Of a DNA stretch of 42,444 nt, positions 31,406-39,945 are shown in pieces. Position numbers and translations under genes: made by a program. How positions within the stretch are numbered: position 1 is the stretch's first letter; every line of letters starts with the position of its first letter. The DNA is from a virus. A model generated the notes under the pieces. The model was given only the letters and a program-made list of their open reading frames with translations, was not told the DNA's origin and ran no database searches. The DNA is taken from IMG/VR virus record IMGVR_UViG_3300042691_017706, positions 1 through 42,444 of that record, one strand, 5' to 3'.

Positions 31406-32317
31406 TCACAAAGATGATGGAATTCCAAGACTCAGAAAATTGTATTGCGGTTCAATCTGTTTTTCCCAGACGTAAAGATGTGCCGGATTGGGATTCCCAC
31501 CAACAGCCGCAACAAGCCCGGCACTTCCGTCGAGATAACCAGTATACCAGCGTCCCGTTAAATCGTCAACAAGAGGGACTAACGGGTTTGTATTACTCAG
31601 GGGGAGATTCTTATTGATTTTGCGGTACTGCCCCTGGTCCACAATATACCTATTCCAAGTCTCGTACTTAATCTCAAAGTCGTAAGTCACGGTGTAATAG
31701 TACGTCGATCCCCCGTAAACGTTACGTTCCCATGCGATGTCCGCCAGTCGAATAGTTCTGGCTGGCAGCCCCCACAAAGTCGAATCGTTCACTCCACCAC
31801 GAAACTGCGAAAAGGTAGCAAGAGGAAGTGATGAGCGATTCAGAGTGACCCGCACTGTAGGTCGTCCACGTTCAACCTCAACCTGTGGTCCCTTCATCAA
31901 CTCGAAACTACTCATCAACAGGAAGTTACCGAATCGGTCGTATGTAGCTTCCTCAGTATACTTCGTAAACCCGCCGCTCACTTTAGCTGGTTCGTTCAAT
32001 GGGTTTTCTACCGTCTGATCCGATTGGCGAATCATCGGAGCAGTAGTGAACTTCATGTCCACCAACCAAATCTGGTTTCTCTCATTCATCATGGTTGGAC
32101 GAACTCTGGTCCATGGTGTGACCCATGCCCAATCGTCCTCATCGTTTCCAACCAACCATGACGTGCCGAGTGTTGGAAGTCCAACACAGTTGATCACAAC
32201 AGCGGGTCCGTCAAGGGGATCCGTTGTTCGTACCTGCATCGTAACATTGTAGTTACGATGACCATTATCGTCGCGTTCCATTTCCCATGAAACAACACCG
32301 TAGTACACTGCTCCCAT
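31406..32317 (-). CDS. Distal tail protein downstream of the tape measure
   Basis: A 303-residue, beta-rich protein encoded directly after the tape measure gene, the usual place of distal tail or baseplate hub proteins in siphoviruses. Visible segments include YNVTMQVRTTDPLDGPAVVINCVGLP, TPWTRVRPTMMNERNQIWLVDMKFTT and STYYYTVTYDFEIKYETWNR, the last resembling the strand-turn-strand of tail-tube-like folds. No catalytic motif. The assignment relies on position. Confidence 0.75.
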   Translation of the reverse strand: MGAVYYGVVSWEMERDDNGHRNYNVTMQVRTTDPLDGPAVVINCVGLPTLGTSWLVGNDEDDWAWVTPWTRVRPTMMNERNQIWLVDMKFTTAPMIRQSDQTVENPLNEPAKVSGGFTKYTEEATYDRFGNFLLMSSFELMKGPQVEVERGRPTVRVTLNRSSLPLATFSQFRGGVNDSTLWGLPARTIRLADIAWERNVYGGSTYYYTVTYDFEIKYETWNRYIVDQGQYRKINKNLPLSNTNPLVPLVDDLTGRWYTGYLDGSAGLVAAVGGNPNPAHLYVWEKQIEPQYNFLSLGIPSSL

Positions 32318-32328
32318 TTGATCAGTTC

Positions 32329-34779
32329 CTATAGTCCAAGTAAACCTTTGGCGAACTTACCAACAGTCCCTACAACGTTATTCGTTTGCGAATTGCCTGC
32401 AATTGTCTGCAGGGCAGTGAGCTGTTGTTTCTGAATTTCGAGTTGTTCTTTTTCACGGTCGAATTTATCGCGACGCTCCTTCTCTTCCTTACGTGCCTGT
32501 CGGATCTCTGGGTTATCTTTCTGATTCATAAACCCAGGGAGACCGATCTGCTTATTGCGAATAACATCCGGCAACGTACCCATAATGTCGTTTCGGAAAA
32601 CGTCACGGGCAGAACGAGCTGGACCTAAAGTTCCTTTCGTCTGGTTGTAGTTATTCGCATAAAGGTTGTCGCGACGTTCTTGTTCGTCTCTGGCATTAGC
32701 TGCCATTTTTTCATCGATCTCTTTCGTCTTTTTGATTCGCTCCATTTCGCGATTGACGACGTCGGCAGCATCTTCACCAAACTGTACAGCACCCTTCACT
32801 CCGTCTACGATAGATGCTCCGGTGTGCTCCAGTGCTTTCTTAATTGAATCGAAAGCTGGAGTCGTCTTGCCCATCGACTTCTCCCACTTTTCAATTGCTT
32901 CCAGTAATTCCTGACCGGACATTTTTTCAGCTTCGCCCGGTTTCAGGATTCCAGCCTGCTCCATCATCTTGACAGAGTTCTGTCTGGTATCGGCACCGAT
33001 TCCTAACTGAGCTTCGGTCTTTTTCTTCTCTTCTTCCAACCGCTTGATGTGATCATCAAGCATCTGTTTTTTCTTTTCAGCCTCAGCAACGTCCTGATCC
33101 AGTGCGGCCTGCTCTTCGTCACCCATCCACATCCCCTGCAGAACTCGTGTATTTGATCGCCCTTCTCGTTGGGTATCCGCTGCAGTCCTTGCTCCTTGCC
33201 ATGCCGCACCCGCTCCAGCACGATTCTTCTTCGCCGTCTCAAGTTGCGATTCCAATTCGGCCAGTCTAGCTTTTGGGTCTTCGATATCCTGTGCCTTTTT
33301 CACCTCCTTGTTCATCATCTGCTGCTGTTGCTGAATGATTTTATCATTCAACCTTGTCTGTTCTTCCAGTGCCGCGTTTAATCCACTCCATTCCTTCGTC
33401 ATGGAAACGATCGCCATAGGAAGCAGAACAATTGCAGCAGCGAGTGCAGCGACTGCTGCAACAGTACCGAGGATCGCTACCAGCAGTGGGTTAAATGCGA
33501 ATGTCCATGCTGCCAGAGCAGCCCCCATTGCAGTGAGGTATGGTATTAACGCGGCAAGTGTGACTGCCATTGCTGCCATTGCCGCAACGATGATGGAAAT
33601 TGTCTGTGCGGCACTGCCAAGACTCAACCATGCGTTCGCCGCTGATTGAAGCCATGTGACTAACACAGCCAGAATGGGGGCTAACCGCTCTCCGATTTCA
33701 ATCGCTACAGCAACGATAACATTCCATGCACGGTTCATCTGTTTCCAGAACGATGACTCTACTGCGGTTGCGACTTCGTTCATAGTGCCGTTCGCATTCT
33801 TTAACTCAGCCACATATCCTTTCATCGCATCAGACATACCAATCAATGGTGTAATGGCTTGCTGGGAACGTGCGTCGAATCCCATCATTGCCAGCGTGGC
33901 AGCGCGTTGTTCAGCAGACAATCCTGCCATCACTCTTTCGAGGTTTTCAACAACTTCCGGCAGTGCTTTCCAATTACCGTTAGCGTCGTAAATTTCAAAG
34001 TTCAGCATTTTCCAAACGTGACCATTCGACAAAGCCGACTTGGCTAACAGTCGCAAAGCGCGGTCCATACTATTACCAGCAAGTTCTGCTCTGATCCCCT
34101 GATCGGCAAACGCTGCCAGTGCCGCCATCCCTTCTTCTACTGGGATCTTAAAGAATTTCAGGGCGGCACCAGCCTTGCTGGTTAAAGCGGTTGAGAATTG
34201 CTCTACGGAAGAGTTCGCGATAGTAGAGGACTTAATCAGTATGTCGCCGAGATAAGTCATGTTAGAAGCATTCGCTGCCGCGTTATTAGCGATGTTCAAT
34301 CCGAGTGCCGCTTGTGCGTCAGTCAGAATGTCGGTCGCTTTCTTCTGGTCGAACATACCAGCGATTGCAAAGCTGTTCACAATCGGCAATGCCGACATGA
34401 CTTCGTTTACCTTCAGACCGGACTGAGCCAGAAAGTAATACGATCTGGCTAAGTCTTCGGCTGAAGTGCTGGTAGTCGTAGAAAGAGAGATGGCCAAGTC
34501 TTCCATCTGCTTTCGCATTTCTGGGGCGACACTCCCCATGATGGAAAGCGATTCAGTCATCGCACGATCAAACCTGGCAAACTCCCGAACAGCGACTGTT
34601 CCGATTAAAGCCAGTGGGGCAACGATGTTTCGAGCGACGTTAAGTGCTACCGCTCGCGTCGCTGTCTGATGCTGGAGTTGGTTGTTCGCGGTCTGTACTC
34701 TGTTCATCGCGTTCAGATACTGATTCGCATTCAGCATCATCCGCACGACGATTGTAGGGAGATTCAGGGTCGCTGCCAT
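32329..34779 (-). CDS. Tail tape measure protein
   Basis: An 816-residue protein that sets tail length and carries the TP901-type N-terminal domain (ATRAVALNVARNIVAPLAL ... FDRAMTESLSIMGSVAPEMRKQMEDLAISLSTTTSTSAEDLARSYYFLAQSGL). A hydrophobic block of membrane-like helices spans about residues 370-465, then a Gln/Lys/Glu coiled coil (about 480-600) and another near the C-terminus. Using the usual scale of about 1.5 angstrom per residue, this suggests a tail of roughly 120 nm, too long for a podovirus. The start lies 140 nt inside the frameshifted chaperone gene, as is common. Confidence 0.95.
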   Translation of the reverse strand: MAATLNLPTIVVRMMLNANQYLNAMNRVQTANNQLQHQTATRAVALNVARNIVAPLALIGTVAVREFARFDRAMTESLSIMGSVAPEMRKQMEDLAISLSTTTSTSAEDLARSYYFLAQSGLKVNEVMSALPIVNSFAIAGMFDQKKATDILTDAQAALGLNIANNAAANASNMTYLGDILIKSSTIANSSVEQFSTALTSKAGAALKFFKIPVEEGMAALAAFADQGIRAELAGNSMDRALRLLAKSALSNGHVWKMLNFEIYDANGNWKALPEVVENLERVMAGLSAEQRAATLAMMGFDARSQQAITPLIGMSDAMKGYVAELKNANGTMNEVATAVESSFWKQMNRAWNVIVAVAIEIGERLAPILAVLVTWLQSAANAWLSLGSAAQTISIIVAAMAAMAVTLAALIPYLTAMGAALAAWTFAFNPLLVAILGTVAAVAALAAAIVLLPMAIVSMTKEWSGLNAALEEQTRLNDKIIQQQQQMMNKEVKKAQDIEDPKARLAELESQLETAKKNRAGAGAAWQGARTAADTQREGRSNTRVLQGMWMGDEEQAALDQDVAEAEKKKQMLDDHIKRLEEEKKKTEAQLGIGADTRQNSVKMMEQAGILKPGEAEKMSGQELLEAIEKWEKSMGKTTPAFDSIKKALEHTGASIVDGVKGAVQFGEDAADVVNREMERIKKTKEIDEKMAANARDEQERRDNLYANNYNQTKGTLGPARSARDVFRNDIMGTLPDVIRNKQIGLPGFMNQKDNPEIRQARKEEKERRDKFDREKEQLEIQKQQLTALQTIAGNSQTNNVVGTVGKFAKGLLGL

Positions 34780-35601
34780 TGTTTGATCCCTCGTCCTGTC
34801 CAGTAAGTTTCTTCATAGACGTACCACAGAACGCAGCCCATCGTTCTTTGTTCATCTTTAGCATCGCTTGTCGCGTTTCTTCAGATGGGGGAACTATAGG
34901 TTCTGGGGTTTTATAGGAATACATGAAGTCATCAATCTTCCAGATTTCCGGATTCTTTGACTTCAGCTTGACCAGTATCATTGCGATCTGGGCAAGGTAG
35001 TACTCCCACTTTTCTTTCCGCTCAAATTTATCGTGATGTTCTTTTTCGTTCAACAGATAAATGTGACACGCGAACTCCGTAGACGTCATCGTCCGCATGA
35101 GTTCGCGTATCGGTATTTTGAAAAAATGACTTAGACGATACCAGTCGCGGAGTTCTGGTCGTCCGAGGATTTTTTTGCTACTTCGTCTTTCTTCTGAATT
35201 CCGGTCATTGCGTTTGCCTTCTCCATGAGTTGATCAAGGAGTGGCGAAGGCCAAAGACACAGAACGTCTGCCGGAACAAGGTCGCCGATATCTTCGGTGT
35301 CCTTATCGTAGAAACGAACGCAACGGGACAGCAGCAGCGTAGACCATCCTTCGATACTGCGAACCGCTGACAACTCGATTTTGGGGTTGCCGTCTGCATC
35401 CACTTCGCTTGTCTGGATCTTCGACGTATCCATCATCGAAGTGAGCTTCATCAGGTAGCTGTCGCGGTCCTCACCGGTCATATCTGTGATGCAGTAATGA
35501 TCCCAGCCTTTGACCAGCTTCCCGTCAATCTTCTCGTCTTTTTTCTTGTTACGAACTGCAAACACGAACACGTCTGGATCGTAACTGAACTGAACTGACA
35601 T
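34640..35601 (-). CDS. Tail assembly chaperone, -1 frameshift fusion (G-T type)
   Basis: Produced by reading 35601 to 35170 in frame 0, then slipping -1 at A_AAA_AAA (positions 35176 to 35170, reading GCA AAA AAA) and continuing to 34640. The joined segment runs ILGRPELRDWYRLSHFF then KIPIRELMRTMTSTEFACHIYLL, an uninterrupted and typical gpT-like sequence that has no good start of its own. The fusion is 320 residues long. In lambda-like siphoviruses this longer product is made at low frequency and coats the tape measure during tail assembly. The C-terminal 60 residues are acidic and disordered and overlap the tape measure gene. Confidence 0.88.
35131..35601 (-). CDS. Tail assembly chaperone, short frame-0 product (G type)
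   Basis: The 156-residue unshifted product. It begins MSVQFSYDPDVFVFAVRNKK and contains the helical core (DRDSYLMKLTSMMDTSK, RSIEGWSTLLLSRCVRF), then after the slippery A7 tract ends SSDDQNSATGIV. Position between tail tube and tape measure and the downstream -1 frame identify it as the G-like chaperone. A terminator lies 15 nt before its start codon, with AAGGA between. Confidence 0.88.
   Translation of the reverse strand: MSVQFSYDPDVFVFAVRNKKKDEKIDGKLVKGWDHYCITDMTGEDRDSYLMKLTSMMDTSKIQTSEVDADGNPKIELSAVRSIEGWSTLLLSRCVRFYDKDTEDIGDLVPADVLCLWPSPLLDQLMEKANAMTGIQKKDEVAKKSSDDQNSATGIV
35170..35176 (-). promoter_or_regulatory. -1 programmed ribosomal frameshift slippery site
   Basis: Seven consecutive adenines on the minus strand, phased as A_AAA_AAA (GCA AAA AAA TCC) at the end of the G-like frame. 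The -1 frame is open for 24 codons before the first ATG of the second ORF, which is what frameshift expression predicts. Confidence 0.85.
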
Positions 35602-35615
35602 TTCTGGTGTTCCTT

Positions 35616-35646
35616 AAAAACACAGGGACGTCGTTACCGTCCCTGT
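35616..35646 (-). terminator. Intrinsic terminator after the tail tube gene
   Basis: On the minus strand a perfect 9-bp stem (ACAGGGACG at 35646-35638 with CGTCCCTGT at 35630-35622, loop 7 nt) is followed by G and TTTTT. It lies between tail tube stop (35679) and chaperone start (35601), so it can reduce expression of the chaperones relative to the abundant tube protein. Confidence 0.88.
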
Positions 35647-35678
35647 TCGTGATGTTCCTGTAACGAAGGTGTTTGAGA

Positions 35679-36113
35679 TTACGAACCGGCACCGTAACTT
35701 GGTGCGGTTTCAACAGCGGGTTCAGAGTCATCTTCATTCGAACAGATGATGGTGATCGAAGCGGTTGGCTGGGAGCCTTCCTGAATCGATCCGGGTTTGA
35801 ACGCGTCAACCCACCCCCAGAACGTCAAAGACGAGTCATCTGAGAATGTCACGGTGATTTGCTGATTCTTGCCGAGCATCGCAATGATGTCGCCGTAGAT
35901 AGCAGGGTCGTAAGCGACGTTCAGTTCCATGTCGTCCAAAGAGATCAGTTTCTTTGGGGCTTTCGTGCGGTACGTTGTGTTCCGCATTGTGGTAGTTTCG
36001 TTCGCTCCACCGGCACTCATGCCCGGTGGCGTGACTTCCTTTTCCCAGAGATTCACACTGGAAAAAGAACCGAATGTAATCTGTGTTGAAAATCCATCAT
36101 CCAATCGAGCCAT
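35679..36113 (-). CDS. Major tail (tube) protein
   Basis: A 144-residue protein with tail-tube-like beta strands: GFSTQITFGSFSSVNLWEKEVTPPG, the loop GMSAGGANETTTMRNTTYRTKAP, LISLDDMELNVAYDP, QITVTFSDDSSLTFWGWVDAFKP and ASITIICSNEDD. The pattern (TTMRN..YR, D..ME..V.YDP, W.G.V) matches phage tube proteins. It sits between the tail terminator and the frameshifted chaperones, the standard location. A terminator directly after it supports high expression. Confidence 0.9.
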   Translation of the reverse strand: MARLDDGFSTQITFGSFSSVNLWEKEVTPPGMSAGGANETTTMRNTTYRTKAPKKLISLDDMELNVAYDPAIYGDIIAMLGKNQQITVTFSDDSSLTFWGWVDAFKPGSIQEGSQPTASITIICSNEDDSEPAVETAPSYGAGS

Positions 36114-36115
36114 GT

Positions 36116-36565
36116 TCAGAGTTCCTTTGCAGTGAGGTAAATATCAAAAGTGAAGTTGGGGCGATCCGTATTTGGCTCGTTCCCCATAAACACCGGGGGT
36201 TCTGTCGTTGAAAAGTTCTGCAGTTCAAATTGTTTCTCATTCACTGTGACGATTTCACCACGAGCGTGACTGAGTAACTCAAATAGTTCTGCGGCCTTAC
36301 GATATGCGTCGTTTCTTGACAAACTCCGAACACGAACCTGAACCATCGGCTTCGCAACAGAATCCCCATTCATCAATTTATCGCCGTCCCTATACAGTGG
36401 GGCTTCTGTCAAGGTAATGGCGTTGTCTGGTGTGTCTGGATGCTGTCCTGTGGATACCAGCCAGCCCGGCTCCGTTTTCGGATTGTTTGTCCTGAATCCG
36501 CCTGCAGATTCATTAACCAGAAACTGTGCCGTGATCGTAGCGGGGCTTTCGGATGGAATTGCCAT
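36116..36565 (-). CDS. Tail terminator / neck protein
   Basis: A 149-residue protein with the alternating helix/strand pattern of tail-terminator proteins (gpU-like): VQVRVRSLSRNDAYRKAAELFELLSHA, then the strand EIVTVNEKQFELQNFSTTEPPVFMGNEPNTDRPNFTFDIYLTA. Its position just before the tube gene and after the gp10-like gene matches the conserved order. It overlaps neither neighbour. Confidence 0.8.
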   Translation of the reverse strand: MAIPSESPATITAQFLVNESAGGFRTNNPKTEPGWLVSTGQHPDTPDNAITLTEAPLYRDGDKLMNGDSVAKPMVQVRVRSLSRNDAYRKAAELFELLSHARGEIVTVNEKQFELQNFSTTEPPVFMGNEPNTDRPNFTFDIYLTAKEL

Positions 36566-36568
36566 AGA

Positions 36569-36955
36569 TCAGACAGTCTTTGAATATTTGGACATCTCGT
36601 TGTAAACGTATTGGGCAGCGATCTGAATATGTCCACGGTGTTGCAGAATCCTCGATAAGTACTTCGCAGACTTCCCCGGCTTGTGTTGTGCATCCAGATT
36701 TTCATGAACCCAGATCGCGTAGTACTGGGTGTATCCAATCGTTGCTACCGAATCAAAACGTCGTCCAGTGATCGACACGAATCCACTTCGCTTGAGATCC
36801 CCTGTGTCAACAGGAACGATCTTTTTACTTTCCCGAAGTAAGTACTTCGCCCCTTTCTCCAGTCCGATCCGGTAACCCTGATTGTAACGCTGGGTGAGTT
36901 TGTTCAGTTTCTTCTGAAGTTCACTTACACCCAGAATTTTGATTTCAATCGTCAT
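36569..36955 (-). CDS. HK97 gp10-like head-tail connector protein
   Basis: A 128-residue protein with the gp10-like pattern: KILGVSELQKKLNKLTQRY, the central KGAKYLLRESKKIVPVDTGDLKRSGFVSI (PVDTGDLKRS is the signature) and IGYTQYYAIWVHEN. Such proteins sit in the neck between head and tail. Its ATG overlaps the previous stop, and the order relative to the neighbours is typical. Confidence 0.92.
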   Translation of the reverse strand: MTIEIKILGVSELQKKLNKLTQRYNQGYRIGLEKGAKYLLRESKKIVPVDTGDLKRSGFVSITGRRFDSVATIGYTQYYAIWVHENLDAQHKPGKSAKYLSRILQHRGHIQIAAQYVYNEMSKYSKTV

Positions 36956-37281
36956 AATCGTGCGATCCTCAGTTTCTCAGTCGCCCGCATATTCGGATGT
37001 TCTCTGATCACTTTGATCTTTTGATGCTCCGGGGGAGTGTCGGGTGCGTCCACCAGCAAACCCAGCCACAACACTCCCCCAAGAGCGACTTCACGGTCAA
37101 CGTAAACAGTTGACCTTATATCGATTTCCTCGCCGTACATGTTGAAGTCGCGTTCGTTCCGCTCGTCCCAACGGCATTTGATTTCAACTGGATCGTCATA
37201 GAGATAACGATTTTCCTGATCGCGTCCGGTGGGTGCCCAGTACACCGCTTTTTGTTTTCGCATTCTGCTGATCAGACCCAT
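36952..37281 (-). CDS. Head closure / connector protein
   Basis: A 109-residue beta-rich protein (AVYWAPTGRDQENRYLYDDPVEIKCRWDERNE, STVYVDREVALGGVLWLG) resembling small head-closure or adaptor proteins. ATG 37281 is preferred over GTG 37284 because AGGAG is 6 nt upstream. It overlaps the gp10-like gene by 4 nt. The assignment is from position and size. Confidence 0.78.
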   Translation of the reverse strand: MGLISRMRKQKAVYWAPTGRDQENRYLYDDPVEIKCRWDERNERDFNMYGEEIDIRSTVYVDREVALGGVLWLGLLVDAPDTPPEHQKIKVIREHPNMRATEKLRIARL

Positions 37282-37290
37282 CACACTCTC

Positions 37291-37701
37291 CTAGGAATTT
37301 GACGTGCCCAGCCAGCTCACACCAACTACCTGACCCCCTGTACCCTTCACTGCCTGTGAATTCCAGGTAGACAACTTACCGCTCGTATCCAACATCATCG
37401 CCTGCTGTCCCTGTCGTGTCTGACTCAGCATAGGTCCAGTTCGCCAGAGGTATGCGGCAGATACCGGACCAGCAGTCTCACTTAACAACTGTGGGTCAAA
37501 ACAGCCATAAAAGTGAGCAGCCAACCATCGTTCAATGAGTTCGAACTTCGCGTCTGAATAATCACACGCTCCGCACACATCATTTACGATCTGGTTGGCT
37601 GTCTCAATGAAGGGTTCAAGTATGGATTCCAGAGACTCTCCAAGTCCTAAGTCGACTTGAATTACCTTTGAAACTGCGAGTGCCGTGGTTCGAACTGCCA
37701 T
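37291..37701 (-). CDS. Head-tail adaptor protein
   Basis: A 136-residue, mostly helical protein (LESILEPFIETANQIVNDVCGACDYSDAKFELIERWLAAHFYGCFD) with the layout of gp6-like (DUF4054-type) adaptors: helix, a short loop, then a strand pair and GPMLSQTRQGQQAMMLD. It is the first connector gene after the capsid region. It ends 9 nt before the next start. Confidence 0.82.
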   Translation of the reverse strand: MAVRTTALAVSKVIQVDLGLGESLESILEPFIETANQIVNDVCGACDYSDAKFELIERWLAAHFYGCFDPQLLSETAGPVSAAYLWRTGPMLSQTRQGQQAMMLDTSGKLSTWNSQAVKGTGGQVVGVSWLGTSNS

Positions 37702-37736
37702 GACTTAAACCCTTTTGGTTGACTGAGGAAAATCGA

Positions 37737-38210
37737 TCACTCTTTTTCGTCGTTGTCGGTTTCTTCCTCTTCGCCTTCCGCACCCTGTGGTGTCTCGTCG
37801 TCATCGCTGCCGTTTGCTGCCTGAATGTCTTTCTTCAGGTTGCGAGCAGCTTTGGTCAACTGCTTGACATTAACGATTGGACTGGGGTCAGTGTCCTGTA
37901 CGTCGTTATCGATCAGAATCCGAAGGCGTCGTCCTTTCTGGAAAATCTGAACAGTACCCTCAACAACTTCCTGCAGCAACTCGATGATGACTGGATGTTT
38001 GTCGGAAACATCTTCGCCACATGGATGAGCTGCCTGTCGAGCGTCCCGCAGTGCGGTCGCTCCTGTTACCGCTTCAAACTTGTCTGGGAATGCAGCGACC
38101 AGATTCTGCCCCTGATCGTCGAACGGAACACCGGGGAGGTGTTCCTTGCCGCCGAGTGCTTCTGAATCGAAGTGCTTTCCAAACCCATTACGAATACGAA
38201 CCATTGCCAT
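37737..38210 (-). CDS. Capsid-adjacent protein with acidic C-terminus
   Basis: A 157-residue protein. ATG 38210 (MAMVRIRNGFGKHF) has GAGGT 13 nt upstream; a longer frame to 38267 would read into the terminator. The C-terminal 30 residues (GSDDDETPQGAEGEEEETDNDEKE) are acidic and disordered. The N-terminal part has IIELLQEVVEGTVQIF and LRILIDNDVQDTD. The function is not recognised; a minor capsid or connector-associated part is likely by position. Confidence 0.72.
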   Translation of the reverse strand: MAMVRIRNGFGKHFDSEALGGKEHLPGVPFDDQGQNLVAAFPDKFEAVTGATALRDARQAAHPCGEDVSDKHPVIIELLQEVVEGTVQIFQKGRRLRILIDNDVQDTDPSPIVNVKQLTKAARNLKKDIQAANGSDDDETPQGAEGEEEETDNDEKE

Positions 38211-38237
38211 AACTGAGTACCTCTGGTGTGAAGTTTT

Positions 38238-38265
38238 AAAAAGGTGGGGATCTTCCCTGATCCCC
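38238..38265 (-). terminator. Intrinsic terminator after the major capsid gene
   Basis: On the minus strand GGGGATC (38265-38259) and GATCCCC (38252-38246) form a 7-bp stem with a 6-nt loop, then ACC and TTTTT (38242-38238). It lies between the capsid stop (38285) and the next start at 38210, a spacing that would lower downstream expression after the most abundant protein. Confidence 0.85.
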
Positions 38266-38284
38266 ATGAATCGTAGCAGTCGAA

Positions 38285-39355
38285 TTAACCGCTCACGTTA
38301 GCGTGCAGAATCCCGGTCTGTCCGGCAATGTCAGCACGGAACTGAGGAACCATGATGCACATCACTTTGTAGTGCTTTTTCATGCCCCCGTGGGAATCCC
38401 ACTGGACAGTAGTGATGTCCATACCAACCACCGCTCGCTGAACAACAGGGTCGCGTTCTGCGATGATGATCTGGTAACCAGACAGAAGATCGCTCATTTC
38501 GACTGAAGCGACTTTGTCCAGCTTCCGCAGTACGTCAGCAGTCGTTTCAGAGTCGTACAGGGTGCTGTACGATGCCTGCATCGCTGAGTACCAGCCCAGA
38601 CCGTAGATGATGTCGAATGGACCGTTGTGCCACTGCTCAATCAGCTTTTTGATCGCAGCAATGATTTCCGTCTTGATGGTAGCAGGAGTCCAGCCACCAG
38701 CAGCAGGCGAAGTAATCGTGTGGGTCAGTCGATTCGGGAACGTCGTGTATCCGTACACAGTGCTTCCACCGTGTTTGAACGTTCGCGTTCCGATGGTCAG
38801 TTCTTCAACAGCAAGAGAAACCATCTGACCAGCGAGTCGCAGGTTGACGGTATCGAGAGGCTGACCACCACGTTTTGCGACGGCAAGGTCACGTGCCCCG
38901 AAGTCCGCATCCTTGTGGATGATCGGCAAGGGCAGAGTGATGTCGTCGTATTCAGGAATGTCGGCTTCGCCCTGACGCAGACCATCCATGCTGATGGTAG
39001 CCGGGGTGATGTCGCCACGACGCTGCTGTTCGAGCTTCGTCACACCCATACCATCAGGGATGGTGAGTGTGCCGACTCCGCGAAGTTTATTCCACAGTGT
39101 CAGCTTCGCTTTCGCAACATCGATCACTTCCTTGTCGAACATCAACCATGCTTCCTTCGTCATGGTTGTGCTGGCGTTAACGACGTACTCCTTTCGGAGT
39201 CGTTTGCCGGTTTTTGTGTCCCGCTTGTTGGTAAGCAGGGAAACACGAACTTTGCCGTCAGCACAGCGGTAAGGCCGCAGTGCTCCGGGGTCCATGTTCA
39301 CTTCCTGAAGGCGATCAAAAACGTCGCCCCCTACGTCAAGAACTGCTGAAGACAT
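38285..39355 (-). CDS. Major capsid protein (HK97 fold, encapsulin-like)
   Basis: A 356-residue capsid protein whose layout resembles phage relatives of encapsulins: a helix-rich N-arm (TKEAWLMFDKEVIDVAKAKLTLWNKLRGVGTLTIPDGMG), the E-loop region with GEADIPEYDDITLPLPIIHKDADFGARDL, the spine helix VNLRLAGQMVSLAVEELTIG, and a core ending WDSHGGMKKHYKVMCIMVPQFRADIAGQTGILHANV. ATG 39355 is used because AGGAG lies 6 nt upstream; GTG 39358 is less likely. The decoration protein gene is immediately upstream. Confidence 0.93.
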   Translation of the reverse strand: MSSAVLDVGGDVFDRLQEVNMDPGALRPYRCADGKVRVSLLTNKRDTKTGKRLRKEYVVNASTTMTKEAWLMFDKEVIDVAKAKLTLWNKLRGVGTLTIPDGMGVTKLEQQRRGDITPATISMDGLRQGEADIPEYDDITLPLPIIHKDADFGARDLAVAKRGGQPLDTVNLRLAGQMVSLAVEELTIGTRTFKHGGSTVYGYTTFPNRLTHTITSPAAGGWTPATIKTEIIAAIKKLIEQWHNGPFDIIYGLGWYSAMQASYSTLYDSETTADVLRKLDKVASVEMSDLLSGYQIIIAERDPVVQRAVVGMDITTVQWDSHGGMKKHYKVMCIMVPQFRADIAGQTGILHANVSG

Positions 39356-39414
39356 CACATTCTCCTATGAGGTTGAAATTCAAACAAAAAGAAACAGGCG
39401 ACTTTCAATCCCCG

Positions 39415-39882
39415 TTAGGTGGATTCTTCAGTCTTCGTACAGGTTGGGATACAGCGAGCTTTGCACAGAGTAACACCGTCGCCGGTGACAACTTCCATGG
39501 CGATGAACATCTGCTGATCACCGTCAGTAGCATTCTTGAAAGTTCCGTCACCGTTGGAAGTCAGACCGTCGTAAGCAACAGTCGTTGTTCCGTTGGCAAT
39601 CAGAACTGCGAGAACGTCACCTGGCAGTGGAAGCAGAAGCTGAACAAGGTCATCGCCGGCAGTTGCGTCATACGCATCATCTACCGTCTTGCCCCCCTTC
39701 AGGTCCATATCCACGATCATGCACTCACCGCCAGTTCCGGCCCGGTCGTGAGATTTGACCGTTCCATTGCTTTCGATGTATGCGAGCATTCCGGGCAGCA
39801 AGTTCGTCTCGCCGCTGTACGCTTCTTCGATCCGCCCACGGAAGATGAGCTGGATCTTGTTATGAGCACGAGCAGTAGCCAT
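39415..39882 (-). CDS. Capsid decoration/stabilisation protein
   Basis: A 155-residue protein beginning MATARAHNKIQLIFRGRIEEAYSGETNLLPGMLAYI, then KSHDRAG, CMIVDMDLKGGKTVDDAYDATAGDDLVQLLLPLPGDVLAVLIANG, matching small capsid head-stabilising proteins that fold as beta-tulips. Its place between prohead protease and capsid gene is the common location for decoration proteins. Confidence 0.82.
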   Translation of the reverse strand: MATARAHNKIQLIFRGRIEEAYSGETNLLPGMLAYIESNGTVKSHDRAGTGGECMIVDMDLKGGKTVDDAYDATAGDDLVQLLLPLPGDVLAVLIANGTTTVAYDGLTSNGDGTFKNATDGDQQMFIAMEVVTGDGVTLCKARCIPTCTKTEEST

Positions 39883-39945
39883 GACTGGCTTTTCCTTTCA
39901 TTCACAAAACGAGGTAAATCAAACCAAAAGTCACAACCACTGGGA

